A DNA stretch of 64,000 bases. Source: Bradyrhizobium sp. CSS354. Its GTDB lineage: Bacteria > Pseudomonadota > Alphaproteobacteria > Rhizobiales > Xanthobacteraceae. A program made the translations under genes and the position numbers. Every line of letters begins with the position of its first letter. Position 1 is the stretch's first letter. The stretch spans positions 1 to 64,000 of the forward strand of contig NZ_JAACFU010000021.1 of the NCBI RefSeq assembly GCF_029051725.1. Direction: 5' to 3'. Shown in pieces: positions 28,014-37,376 of the stretch. A model generated the notes under the pieces. That model did no database searches, was not told where the DNA came from, and saw nothing but the letters and a program-made list of their open reading frames with translations.

Positions 28014-29657
28014 CTACTCCGCCGCCTGCAGCGCCGAGGGCTGGAGATCGGAAAACGTGTCCTTACAAGCAGGGCCTCTTGCGGTGGAATTGGTGCCCGG
28101 CTTGGCGGGCTCGACGAGGTTCCGGCCATGCGCCGCAATCGCGCTCTCACAATCGCCGATCTCACTTTTGTTGGAGAAACTTATCGTCTTGACGCCGTTC
28201 GTGTTCGCGCCCCGAACTGGATCAACGGCTTGCGCATCCATCTGCGCAACCGTCTTTGCCTGACGCTTCCAATCGAACTCATCCCAGGGCGCACCTTCGC
28301 GGAGCTGATCCCATATCGGATTGTAGAGCGCTTTCTCGATCTCCTCCATGAGCTTGACAATCCCGACATAGCCCATATAGGCGTGGCAGCGCTCCTGGTT
28401 GATATCGAGCCATGGCGTCGCCGCCTTTAGTGCGACGAATTGCGACTTGCCGCCCGAAAGCATGATGTCAGCTTTTGCGTCCTTGAGCATCTTGTAGATC
28501 TCGTGAGGTGACATGTCCTCGATCATGTGGGCGTGCTGGCCCATTAATTCCTTGATACGTTCCTTGTCCTCCTCGGTCGATTTCTTCACGGACGTGCCGA
28601 CGATTTCGAGCCCAGCCTCCTGCAAAGCGGCCACCATCGACCAGGATTTCACGCCACCGGTGATGAGCACGACCCGCTTGCCGGCAAAGCGCGGTTTGAA
28701 ACGTTCGATCGCAGTCCAGGCTTTGGTCTCTTCGCGTACGATCAGGGCTTGCGTTCGTTCCATCAGCTCAGCTGGCGCGCCACGTTCGATTAGCATGCGC
28801 GCGATCTGGCGCAGTGAATCGCTGGAATCCTCAATACCGTAGAACGAGCCTTCAAAAAACGGGATGCCGTAGCGCTGCCTCATCTTGCGTGCGACGTTGA
28901 TCATTGCCTTTGAGCAGACCATCATCGCGGCTTTGGCTCGGTGTGAATAAGCGACCTCGCGGTACTTGCCGTCCCCCGAGATGCACGACAGAATCCGAAT
29001 TCCGAGCTCATCGAGCAGCGGCTTGACCTGCCAGAGCTCGCCGGACAGGTTGTATTCGCCGATGATGTTGATGTCATACGGAGTGGTGTAATCGGGCTCT
29101 CCGGTACCGATGACGTGCTCCAGCAGCGCTTCGCCTGCGAGCTTGTTACCAAGGTTCTTCGACCCCACAAATCCCGGTGCATTGATGGGAATGACCGGTT
29201 TGCCGAATTTGGCGGAGGCCGCCTTGCAGACCATATCGATGTCGTCACCAATCATCGCGGGCACGCACGTCTGGTAGACGAAGATGGCCTGTGGGTCGTA
29301 TTTCTCTGTGATCTCCTTGACTGCCCTGTACAGCCGTTTCTCGCCGCCGAACACAACGTCGGTCTCGCTCATGTCAGTGGTGAAGCTTCTGCGCCACAGA
29401 TCGGAGCCGGAGGAGGCGGAACCGCGATTGTCCCAGGAATTGCCCTCACAGGCGATTGGACCATGCACAAGATGGGCGACATCGGTGAAGGGCTGCAGTG
29501 CGATTTTGGCGCCATCGAAGGCACACCCGCCGGGGGCGCCGCCCGGCTTCAGCTGCTTGGTGCATCCATTCTTGCGCTCGATGTTCGACTTGCTCGCGTT
29601 CCTGGCGCAGCCCGGTTCGTTAGAGACGTCCAGTATGGTCGTGCGAAGCGAAGTCAT
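28014..29657 (-). CDS. nifE: NifE, FeMo-cofactor scaffold subunit
   Basis: The product has 547 residues from MTSLRTTILDVSNEPGCARN. A start 26 codons upstream is open but has no ribosome site, while GAAAGAG precedes the chosen ATG. Conserved blocks are GGCAFDGAKIALQPFTDVAH, LVHGPIACEGNSWDNRGS, QTCVPAMIGDDIDMVCK and GGVKSWSMVAALQE. About 70 C-terminal residues after WDEFDWKRQAK extend beyond the core, as in other Bradyrhizobium NifE. It lies about 120 bases after nifK in the same operon. Confidence 0.96.
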   Translation of the reverse strand: MTSLRTTILDVSNEPGCARNASKSNIERKNGCTKQLKPGGAPGGCAFDGAKIALQPFTDVAHLVHGPIACEGNSWDNRGSASSGSDLWRRSFTTDMSETDVVFGGEKRLYRAVKEITEKYDPQAIFVYQTCVPAMIGDDIDMVCKAASAKFGKPVIPINAPGFVGSKNLGNKLAGEALLEHVIGTGEPDYTTPYDINIIGEYNLSGELWQVKPLLDELGIRILSCISGDGKYREVAYSHRAKAAMMVCSKAMINVARKMRQRYGIPFFEGSFYGIEDSSDSLRQIARMLIERGAPAELMERTQALIVREETKAWTAIERFKPRFAGKRVVLITGGVKSWSMVAALQEAGLEIVGTSVKKSTEEDKERIKELMGQHAHMIEDMSPHEIYKMLKDAKADIMLSGGKSQFVALKAATPWLDINQERCHAYMGYVGIVKLMEEIEKALYNPIWDQLREGAPWDEFDWKRQAKTVAQMDAQAVDPVRGANTNGVKTISFSNKSEIGDCESAIAAHGRNLVEPAKPGTNSTARGPACKDTFSDLQPSALQAAE

Positions 29658-29774
29658 GGTGTCTCTTTCGGGGATGTCAAGACGCCGCACAGACCAAGAG
29701 GATGGCCGGCGGATAACCTGTGATCCCCGCCACACCGCCGCTGTTCCTGCGGACGATGAGGCGGGGGCGCTCGC

Positions 29775-31337
29775 CTAGCGTATGATGTCGAAGCTGTAGT
29801 CTGTCTTGCCAACCGAGCTGGTTTTCCTATCGATCTCATCAAAGATCTTGTCGAGAATCTTGACCAGCACATTCATGCTACCCTGATAGCCCCACACTGG
29901 ATAACGATGGTGATGATGGCGATCGAAGATCGGAAATCCGATGCGGATTAGCGGTGTTCCAGTGTCACGCTCGAGATATTTGCCGTAGGTGTTACCGATC
30001 AAGAAATCGACCGGTTCTGTGAACAGGAGCGAACGCATGTGCCAGAGATCCTTGCCCGGGAAGGCGCGGCAGTTTTTACCGAACGGCGAGCTCGCGAACA
30101 GCGCCTGCATTTTCTTCTCCCAGCCCTTACCCCCGTTCGTCGAGAGCACGTGGGTGGGCTCAGCGCCGAGCTCCAACAAGAATGCGGCCAGGCCATAGCA
30201 GAGGTCGGGATCGCCGTAGATCGCGAACTTCTTGCCGTGAACATGCGCGCTAGAGTCAGCCATTGCATCTACCAGACGCCCGCGCTCCCGCTCCAGCGCG
30301 TTTGGAATTGCCTTGTTGGTGATACGCGACAGCGTCATCAGGAAATCGTCCGTGGCGCCGACGCCCAGGGGGTGATTGAAGGCGACGACCTCTTGGTCGT
30401 GCCCCTTGACGAAGGCCAACGTCTTCTCCGTACAATATTGCTGCATAGAGATGGTTGCCTTCGCGTGGACTGCGTCCGCGGCATCCTTCAGCGTGGTGCC
30501 GCCATCATACATGCGGAACTCGCCGTCAGTGGGGGTATCGAATACGTCACTGTTATCCGCGAGGATGGTGTAGCCGATCCCCATCAGCTCGAATATGCGC
30601 TTTATCTCACGCATGTTGCCGACAGTGTAGCCGTCGAAGCCGCCGATGAAGTTGATCGTGTTGTTCGCCTTGCGCTGGAGTTTTGGCGCCGTGCCGGCTT
30701 TGCCGTCCCAGAAATGCTCGAGGATGCCCTTGAGCGTGTTGTCGTAGCCGGTAACGTGGCTGCCGACGAATGCAGGAGTGTGAGCGAATGGTACGTCGTA
30801 GTCCGCGGGGACTGAACCTTTTTCCTTGGATGTTTTGATGAAGGCGTTAAGGTCGTCGCCGATGACTTCCGCCATGCAGGTCGTCGCGACCGCGATCATT
30901 TTCGGCTTGTACATGTTGTAGCTGTTGGCAAGCCCGTCGGTAAGATTGTTGAGCCCGCCGAACACGGCCGCGTCTTCCGTCATGGACGAGGAGACGCACG
31001 AGGTCGGCTCCTTGAAGTGCCGTGACAGATGGCTGCGATAGTACGCGACGCAGCCCTGTGAGCCGTGGACGAACGGCAGTGTGCGCTCGAACCCGAGCGC
31101 GGCGAACACCGCACCTAGCGGCTGGCAAGCCTTCGCCGGATTAACCGTTAGCGCCTCGCGGGCAAAGTTCTTCTCGCGGTATTCGGGCGTCTTGGACCAT
31201 TCTCTGATACGGTCGACTTCGGCGGGATCATGCGGATTCTCAAACAGCGCCTTCTTATTGGCCAGCATCTGCTGGTATTCGTCTCCCCGGAAAAGCTCAG
31301 AGTGGTCGAGTATGTGTTCGGCGTTCTGCGTCATCAT
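29775..31337 (-). CDS. nifK: NifK, nitrogenase MoFe protein beta subunit
   Basis: The product has 520 residues from MMTQNAEHILDHSELFRG; two adjacent ATGs are possible after AAAGG, and the 40-codon longer frame overlaps nifD and is rejected. P-cluster cysteines are in NPAKACQPLGAVFA, GSQGCVAYYRSHLS and ATTCMAEVIGDD. With NifD it forms the alpha2-beta2 MoFe protein that reduces dinitrogen. A histidine-rich stretch (DRHHHHRYPVWGYQG) is normal for NifK. It starts about 78 bases after the nifD stop. Confidence 0.97.
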   Translation of the reverse strand: MMTQNAEHILDHSELFRGDEYQQMLANKKALFENPHDPAEVDRIREWSKTPEYREKNFAREALTVNPAKACQPLGAVFAALGFERTLPFVHGSQGCVAYYRSHLSRHFKEPTSCVSSSMTEDAAVFGGLNNLTDGLANSYNMYKPKMIAVATTCMAEVIGDDLNAFIKTSKEKGSVPADYDVPFAHTPAFVGSHVTGYDNTLKGILEHFWDGKAGTAPKLQRKANNTINFIGGFDGYTVGNMREIKRIFELMGIGYTILADNSDVFDTPTDGEFRMYDGGTTLKDAADAVHAKATISMQQYCTEKTLAFVKGHDQEVVAFNHPLGVGATDDFLMTLSRITNKAIPNALERERGRLVDAMADSSAHVHGKKFAIYGDPDLCYGLAAFLLELGAEPTHVLSTNGGKGWEKKMQALFASSPFGKNCRAFPGKDLWHMRSLLFTEPVDFLIGNTYGKYLERDTGTPLIRIGFPIFDRHHHHRYPVWGYQGSMNVLVKILDKIFDEIDRKTSSVGKTDYSFDIIR

Positions 31338-31414
31338 GGCAACCTTTAGGTTCTTGTGTTCGTTCTCCTGCCCTTCCCCTCCTCCGCGGAAGAAAGGGCA
31401 GAACGTCAGCGTTC

Positions 31415-32917
31415 CTATTCCGCCGCCATGAGGCTCGGCCGCGGCGCGTCCTTCCAAGGTGCCGTGGTCTTCCCCCAGATCGGGGAATTGATCGCCATGT
31501 CCATGTCGCGGGCGAAGATCGCGAAGCCGTCGTAGCCGTGGTAAGGACCCGAGTAGTCCCAGGAATGCATTTGACGGAACGGCACGCCCATTTTCTGGAA
31601 GACGTATTTTTCCTTGATACCGGAGCCTACGAGGTCTGGCCGGATGTTTTCGACGAAGCGCTCGAATTCGTATCCGGTGACATCGTCGTAGATCAGTGTG
31701 CCATCTTTGACGTAGTGCTGAGCGGTGCGCTGGTAGTCATCGTTGTGCCCGAACTCATAGCCTGTGCCGACAACATCCATGCCGAGGTCCTCGTAGGCGC
31801 CAATGACATGGCGAGGACGTAAGCCGCCGACGAACAGCATTACGGTCTTGCCTTCGAGCCGCGGCAGGTACTTCGCGGTCACCGCGTCGACAAGCGGCTG
31901 ATATTTCTCGATGACGCGCTCGGCGCCTTCTTTGATCCTATCGTCGAAGAAGCTTGCAATTTTGCGCAACGACTCCGCGATTTTGGAAGGGCCGAAGAAG
32001 TTGTACTCGCACCAGGGAATTCCGAATTTTTCTTCCATGTGCCGCGAGATGTAATTCATCGAGCGATAGCAATGCAATATGTTGAGCTTCGCCTTCGGCG
32101 TCGCCTCCAATTCAGCGAGCGATCCATCCCCGGACCACTGGGCGATGACGCGCAGGCCCATTTCTTCGAGCAGGATCCGTGACGACCAGGCATCGCCGCC
32201 GATGTTGTAGTCGCCGATAATCGCAACGTCATATGGCGTCGGCTCAAATTTAGAGCTGGCCTCTGGGGCGCTCTTGTCAAAGATCCAATCTCGAACTGCA
32301 TCGTTCGCGATGTGATGGCCGAGCGATTGTGACACGCCACGAAAGCCCTCGCACCGCACAGGCACGATGGTCTTGCCGCCATATTCCTTTGACTTTTCTC
32401 TGGAGACCGCCTCGATATCGTCGCCGATCAAGCCGATCGGACATTCGGACTGAATGGTAATGCCCCTGTTGAGAGGAAATAGCTCCTGGAGCTCATCGAT
32501 GAGTTTCGTGACCTTTTTATCGCCGCCGAACACGATATCCTTTTCCTGGAAATCGGAGGTGAACTGCAGTGTCACGAAGGTGTCGATGCCGGTCGTGCCG
32601 ACGTAGTAGTTGCGCCGTGAGCCCCATGAGTACTGACCACAGCCGACCGGACCGTGGCTAATGTGGATCATGTCCTTGATCGGGCCCCAGACCACGCCCT
32701 TGGAGCCTGCGTAGGCGCAGCCACGGATGGTCATCACGCCCGGAATGGACTTGATATTCGACTTGACGCCACAATCCGACTTCCCCGCCTCGTGAACACT
32801 GAGATGCTTGGCGCGCCTTTTGGCGGTCTTCTCTGGGTACGCCTTCAACACCTCATCGATTAGCTGCTTGTTGCGCGCCTTGATCTCAGCGACGCTCTGG
32901 GTAGTTGCTCGGCTCAT
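31415..32917 (-). CDS. nifD: NifD, nitrogenase MoFe protein alpha subunit
   Basis: The product has 500 residues from MSRATTQSVAEIKARN, with AAAGGAAAG as ribosome site; a longer frame is rejected. P-cluster cysteines are Cys67 (TIRGCAYAG), Cys93 (GPVGCGQYSWG) and Cys159 (QSECPIGLIGDD). The FeMo-cofactor cysteine lies in ILHCYRSMNYI and the cofactor histidine in RQMHSWDYSGPYHGYDG. It is the first gene of the operon. No nifH precedes it, as is usual in Bradyrhizobium, and the sigma-54 promoter lies almost 400 bases upstream, giving a long untranslated leader. Confidence 0.98.
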   Translation of the reverse strand: MSRATTQSVAEIKARNKQLIDEVLKAYPEKTAKRRAKHLSVHEAGKSDCGVKSNIKSIPGVMTIRGCAYAGSKGVVWGPIKDMIHISHGPVGCGQYSWGSRRNYYVGTTGIDTFVTLQFTSDFQEKDIVFGGDKKVTKLIDELQELFPLNRGITIQSECPIGLIGDDIEAVSREKSKEYGGKTIVPVRCEGFRGVSQSLGHHIANDAVRDWIFDKSAPEASSKFEPTPYDVAIIGDYNIGGDAWSSRILLEEMGLRVIAQWSGDGSLAELEATPKAKLNILHCYRSMNYISRHMEEKFGIPWCEYNFFGPSKIAESLRKIASFFDDRIKEGAERVIEKYQPLVDAVTAKYLPRLEGKTVMLFVGGLRPRHVIGAYEDLGMDVVGTGYEFGHNDDYQRTAQHYVKDGTLIYDDVTGYEFERFVENIRPDLVGSGIKEKYVFQKMGVPFRQMHSWDYSGPYHGYDGFAIFARDMDMAINSPIWGKTTAPWKDAPRPSLMAAE

Positions 32918-33298
32918 AGAACTTTCCTTTGATTGTCGCCTCAGATCATGAAGCGACGCGTTTCTGGTAGACCGAGGGATTTCCGGTCCGGCATTCAGGT
33001 GTAAGGCGTGCAATCCCCGTGACCGGTCCGACTGATCGCAACTTCGCGGCCTTCTGGATCATGCGGCAGCGGTCGTTCACGATGTTGTAGTTCATCTCGG
33101 CTGAGCGCTTGCGAGCGCGGTGTGTGTGACGCTGTTGATTTATCGACGGGATCGCTGACCAAGATGCGTCTCGGTGAAGTCATGCCTACTCTCCAGCGGG
33201 TGGTCATATCGGCTTTCTTTACTCACTGCCTGCCATCAGGGGCGTGTCTCTCTGCATGTTGTTGCAAAGGGCTAACAGCCGCCTCCTGCGCAGGGGTT

Positions 33299-33314
33299 TG
33301 CAATGAGTGTGCCA
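33299..33314 (-). promoter_or_regulatory. Sigma-54 promoter of nifDKENX
   Basis: The minus strand reads TGGCACACTCATTGCA, with GG and GC ten bases apart and a perfect TTGCA box. It lies 382 bases before the nifD ATG. No intact gene fits in the leader between them. Confidence 0.85.
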
Positions 33315-33424
33315 GCGCTGGTTGAATACAAAAACCCACATCTGTAGAGCTAGATAGTTGGCAGGATGCGGATTGTTAGAAACCTGACCCTTTCAGACAC
33401 CGACAGGCGTCCCCGCCAACGGCC

Positions 33425-33440
33425 TGTCCGAAACAAAACA
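33425..33440. promoter_or_regulatory. NifA activator site of nifDKENX
   Basis: TGT-CCGAAACAAA-ACA is a perfect NifA site about 110 bases upstream of the nifD promoter. A second, imperfect site (TGT-N10-ACC) lies closer, at 33374-33389. Confidence 0.8.
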
Positions 33441-33789
33441 ATCAGTTGCGCTCTCCGGGAATCGACGCCGCCGAAGATCGGCTAACCTGCTCCAACTTGT
33501 CGACGAAGTGTTCGATCGAACGCTGCCTCCAATGCGAACCATCCGATACTTTCGCAAAGGCACCGATCGAGCAGAACGCAGAACGTGCAGTGGGCCGCGC
33601 AGCCGCGTGACGAAAGCACGGGCACAGCGCTCCGCCGTTCAAGTGAAGCGCGGATCGTGTCGCGGCTAAAGGTATGGCGTCAAGGTCCGCGACCGCTGGC
33701 CTGCGCCCGCTACGAACGATCTTGCCGCCGTGTTCGTAGCTGATCCCTGAATGTCGGAGAGGTCCAGTTTACCGAATGCGAGTGCTCGC

Positions 33790-33951
33790 TCAACTCGCAG
33801 ACAGTTTCTTCGGCCCGCCGAGGACCACGACGTCGAACCCAGCGTTCAGTAACTCATCCAGGTGAAAGGTCGGCCCGTAGCCGCAGGCGATCGTCGGGGT
33901 TTGTAGACCACGCTGACGAAGCAGCTGCATGACTTCGATTGCCCGAGCCAT
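33790..33951 (-). CDS. Short open frame resembling part of a B12-binding domain
   Basis: The frame has 53 residues. Its sequence, ARAIEVMQLLRQRGLQTPTI then GYGPTFHLDELLNAGFDVVV, resembles the second half of the cobalamin-binding domain of B12-dependent radical SAM proteins (typically GGxxPTFxxEExL). There is no good ribosome site and no remainder of such a protein nearby, so it is probably a remnant. The radical SAM tail at 36.9 kb could be unrelated. Confidence 0.3.
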   Translation of the reverse strand: MARAIEVMQLLRQRGLQTPTIACGYGPTFHLDELLNAGFDVVVLGGPKKLSAS

Positions 33952-34316
33952 ATTGGATTGCTAGCAGGAAATTCCAATTCACAGCGAAACCGGCACCCGG
34001 GCTATCGAATCTACGATCTCGTCACTCGTCAGACCGCCCAGCCAACCGTCGATGACTTGGACATTCCCCCTTGACCGGGGCAGATAGGAACACTCAAGAA
34101 GCCGTTTTCCAGCACCGCGCAGAGTCGGGAAGGCAAACCTCACCCGAGTCGGCAACAATGATGCGGCACAAGTGAAAAGAAGTCGGTTCCCCTAATCCAT
34201 AACCAAAACCGGGGGAACCATGAACTTACATCTCGAAGCCGGCGCCATGAGCAGCTTCATCTGTAACTATGCTCGTGCGAACACGAGCATGCTTGGGACC
34301 TAGTTCGCGGTGCGGG

Positions 34317-35867
34317 TTACTTCATAATCGCTTCGGCCTCTGCACGAAACGCGTAGCGCGAGCCATCTCGTGAATAGAACATGTGGCCGCCTGGAAAGAC
34401 TACGAGTTTGACGCGCGGTGCTGAGGCAAATGGCGGCAATTGGTCGAGCACGATCTGTGATCCGAGATAAGGCGTGGCGAGGTCAAACAGGCCGTGCCCG
34501 ACTAGCAATTTCATCTTCGGGTCCGTTGCGAGAATCTGGCGCAGCTCCGAGAGCGACTCCGGAGGCTCGCGGCCGAAATCCCAAGCCCGCCTGACCGCGC
34601 TGTTGACTAGCTCATAGGAGCCGTCTGGCCGCCAGTTTAGCTTGCGCGTAAGCAGATCGACAGTGGCGCTGGTCAGAGGTGCGAGCAGCGTGTCGCTCGA
34701 CGGATCGCCGGAAAGATGGAAATCCGAGTCCGGAAACGGATCGAGGCCACGCACTGAGGCGTCATATCTGCCGATTAACATGCCGTTCTTACGGTCGAAC
34801 TCACGGCGAAACTCGGCGAGGTCGAAGCGGCCCGCGAGCCTGCGACTCACCGCCTGATCGATGCCGGTCAGCGCCGCGACCTTGTCGGCCAGACGCGTGG
34901 TCGCTTCCCTGTCCGCCTGACCTTTGATGAGGTCGATCAGAAACTCTCCGCGTGCATAAGCTTCCACGTCGGCGAGATCCGCTCGCTTTACCGGACCCTC
35001 GGCTTCACGCAGGGTCGCGACATAGCTCGGCAGTGTTGCGATGTATTGCAGCAGGCCAGTGCTGGCAAATTGGCCGTAGTCGAAGAGTGGCGAGACCATT
35101 ATCAGACCCTTGACTCCTATGCCCTGCCGCATCTGCAACTGGTGCACAACTTTTGGCCCGCGAATGCCCCCATAGCTTTCACCCACGATGTATTTCGGCG
35201 ACAACAGCCGGTCATGCTCTTCGAGCCAGCGACGGACCACCAGCGCGAGCGCGTTGACGTCGCCGTCAACTGAAAAGAGCCGCTTGCGCACATCATCGCC
35301 GGTTCCCACGAAACGGCTATAGCCTGTGCCTACGGGGTCGATAAACACCAAATCGGTGAAATCGAGCCAAGTCTCCGCGTTTGGCCTCACCTCCGGAAAA
35401 GTGGATGGCGTGACCTCGTCTGCATTGATCGGCAGCCGCCACGGTCCGGCATTGCCGAGCTGCAGCCAGGCCGATGATGAGCCCGGTCCTCCGTTGAAGA
35501 AGAACGTTACCGGGCGCGTGCCGCGATCGGTGTCGTCAAGCTGATAGGAGGTATAGACGATGTCGGCCTCCGGCTCGCCCTTCTCGTCGAACAGGCGGAT
35601 GGAGCCGGCCGTCGCGATGAAAGAGAGCGTCCGCCCAGGGAGATCAAGCGTTTGCCTGGTGCTGGAGTCCGGCGGCAGGCGATGCTGCTCGGCGGCCGAC
35701 GGCGTACTCGGCGCTTGGCCGGCGCGTTCGCCGGGGCCGCCGTTCTGGCCGGCTGGCGTCGTGGCATTGGCGCGCGGCGGCGGATTGTCTGCCTGCGCGC
35801 TCCCCATGATCCCGCTGGCAAAAAGGATCAACGCAAGAGAGCTGCTGCACAGTGCGGTCGACGACAT
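34317..35867 (-). CDS. Periplasmic serine carboxypeptidase (S10 family)
   Basis: The product has 516 residues from the ATG at 35865-35867, which follows AGGAGA; two upstream starts are less well supported. A signal peptide (SSSLALILFASGIMGSAQA) and a proline/glycine-rich linker lead to the peptidase domain. S10 hallmarks are FFFNGGPGSSSAWLQLGNAG, DPVGTGYSRF, the nucleophile serine in IVGESYGGIRGPK, the aspartate region VGHGLFDLATPY and the histidine in VFPGGHMFYSRDG. It cleaves C-terminal residues from peptides outside the cytoplasm. It stands alone; no nif-type or tts promoter was found, so its link to symbiosis is positional only. Confidence 0.92.
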   Translation of the reverse strand: MSSTALCSSSLALILFASGIMGSAQADNPPPRANATTPAGQNGGPGERAGQAPSTPSAAEQHRLPPDSSTRQTLDLPGRTLSFIATAGSIRLFDEKGEPEADIVYTSYQLDDTDRGTRPVTFFFNGGPGSSSAWLQLGNAGPWRLPINADEVTPSTFPEVRPNAETWLDFTDLVFIDPVGTGYSRFVGTGDDVRKRLFSVDGDVNALALVVRRWLEEHDRLLSPKYIVGESYGGIRGPKVVHQLQMRQGIGVKGLIMVSPLFDYGQFASTGLLQYIATLPSYVATLREAEGPVKRADLADVEAYARGEFLIDLIKGQADREATTRLADKVAALTGIDQAVSRRLAGRFDLAEFRREFDRKNGMLIGRYDASVRGLDPFPDSDFHLSGDPSSDTLLAPLTSATVDLLTRKLNWRPDGSYELVNSAVRRAWDFGREPPESLSELRQILATDPKMKLLVGHGLFDLATPYLGSQIVLDQLPPFASAPRVKLVVFPGGHMFYSRDGSRYAFRAEAEAIMK

Positions 35868-36047
35868 AGAGGATCTCCTGTGCAGGGCTTGCATTGTTGG
35901 TGCGCGAGGCGTGTCTGTCAAAACGGCCTAGTTACTAGCTCATGCGTGGGAACAACAAACCTACTAGAGTCAGCAGTTGTCACCGTCTGCGGGTGCAGAT
36001 CATATGCGCCCACCATCGCCAATCGCCCCGATTGGCGGCTTGACCGC

Positions 36048-36100
36048 TGGTCAGCTCAACGCGCTGGGCCTTCACGGCATGGCCAAGGCCTTCGTCGACA
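36048..36100 (+). pseudogene. IS21 istB N-terminal fragment
   Basis: A short plus-strand stretch reads QLNALGLHGMAKAFVDI, matching the conserved N-terminus of IstB ATPases (compare LHGMAKGFKEL in the IS21 copy at 59.3 kb). It breaks off after about 20 residues. Confidence 0.45.
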
Positions 36101-36754
36101 TCGGAAATCCCGCTCGATGTCGCGGGAACTGCTTCAGTTTTTGAGGGATCTCCGACAGCGATTTCCCAAAATTCTGGAAAACACGCGCCTCGCGGTGATG
36201 AATACTGGACAAAGTCGCGAAGTTCGAAGACCCGTGGAAGCTCCCGTCGATACACGTTTGTCCTCCGCCACACCAAAGGGCGGCGACCAAGGCGAAAATC
36301 GCGGCGCCCGCGAAACCCTTAGTGACTGCTGACGTAGGCCAGCTCTGATTGTAGGTGATTCAACAGATCGGCCAGATCGTCGGCGTCTTCCAGGGGAAGG
36401 CTATTGGGCGACGTCATTGATCAGCGCAGCAAAACCAGTGCGGATGTAGTAAACTGTCCAGCCATTCGTCTCGCACCGAATATCGTATCGTACAGTCATT
36501 CCTCATAAAACCAGATCCAGGCTCGGGCTTCCGTCATCGGCAAACGCCTCAACCGTTATCCAGCCATCGAGTTGTTGAAGTTCTTAAAAGGAAACGATGC
36601 TCCAGGCTTCGATATCGATTAACGCTCCTTGTTGTCGCGTTCAGCACTGTTCAGTTTGATACGTTTATGGCAGAGACCCGACACCGAGACTCGGTTCTAC
36701 GTTGGCGCAGTGCAAAACGCATCGTTTCGTCAACGGCTCGCGCAGCATCTCTTG

Positions 36755-36770
36755 TGGCACGCCGATTGCC
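36755..36770 (+). promoter_or_regulatory. Sigma-54 promoter before the radical SAM tail
   Basis: TGGCACGCCGATTGCC matches TGGCACG-N4-TTGC exactly, about 107 bases before the ATG at 36878. The best upstream NifA-like site is TGT-N10-ACG at 36648-36663, one base off consensus. Confidence 0.75.
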
Positions 36771-36877
36771 TATAAGTACCGAACAATCTGTTGCGATCAC
36801 GGCCGTCGTGAATCGCTGGAGTAAATTGCGACCACCGTGGCACACGTTTCACGTCACAACTGAGAGACTGGGAAGTG

Positions 36878-37279
36878 ATGACAACTCGTGCGCGCGCATC
36901 GGCCAGCAAGGATGGACTGCAGGATATCGTCGACGCCGGAATGCAAAAAAAGTATATCCGTGGCCTGAAGGGCGAATACACTTTTGAAGAGTACATGGCG
37001 ATCTTTACCGACGTTGTCGACGTGTTTGGTCGGTTCGGAGCCGGAAGCTGCCTTCTGGCCGGAATTGAGGCTGCAGAGAACACCATTAATGGATCGGAAG
37101 AATTGGCGAAGATCGGCGTAGCACCTGCTCCGGCGGTGTTGACACCGTTCGTCGTAAAGCAAATGGGCATTCCATTCTCGTTCGATCTCGAAGAGCTGAT
37201 AGATACCCATGTTCGCTTCAACAACATTGTCGCTGCCAGTCTTCTCCGGCGTATTCAGCTTGGCTTGGGGCGTGGATAG
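36878..37279 (+). CDS. C-terminal part of a BioB-like radical SAM protein
   Basis: The product has 133 residues. The reading GMQKKYIRGLKGEYTFEEY, then VDVFGRFGAGSCLLAGIEAA, then SEELAKIGVAPAPAVLTPFV corresponds to the last strands of a radical SAM barrel of the biotin-synthase-like group (family pattern VFGxGxxxxxLIxGLExxEDT). The SAM-cluster motif CxxxCxxC and the whole N-terminal half are absent. GGAAGTG precedes the ATG. A consensus sigma-54 promoter sits just upstream, so this truncated frame is probably transcribed under nitrogen-fixing conditions. Whether it makes a useful protein is doubtful. It ends near the IS701 remnant. Confidence 0.6.
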   Translation: MTTRARASASKDGLQDIVDAGMQKKYIRGLKGEYTFEEYMAIFTDVVDVFGRFGAGSCLLAGIEAAENTINGSEELAKIGVAPAPAVLTPFVVKQMGIPFSFDLEELIDTHVRFNNIVAASLLRRIQLGLGRG

Positions 37280-37376
37280 CTACAATCCATGCGGCGTTGT
37301 TGGCTCAAAACTAAGAAACCATGAGCACGCCGCCAGGTTCTTGAAGGTTCGCTATGAAACCGCGCTGTACCTGGTC

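Noticed and set aside
33009..33024. Sigma-54-like GGTCACG...TTGCAC close to nifD
   Set aside because: The GG-GC distance is 11 instead of 10, which abolishes sigma-54 recognition; the element at 33299 fits better.
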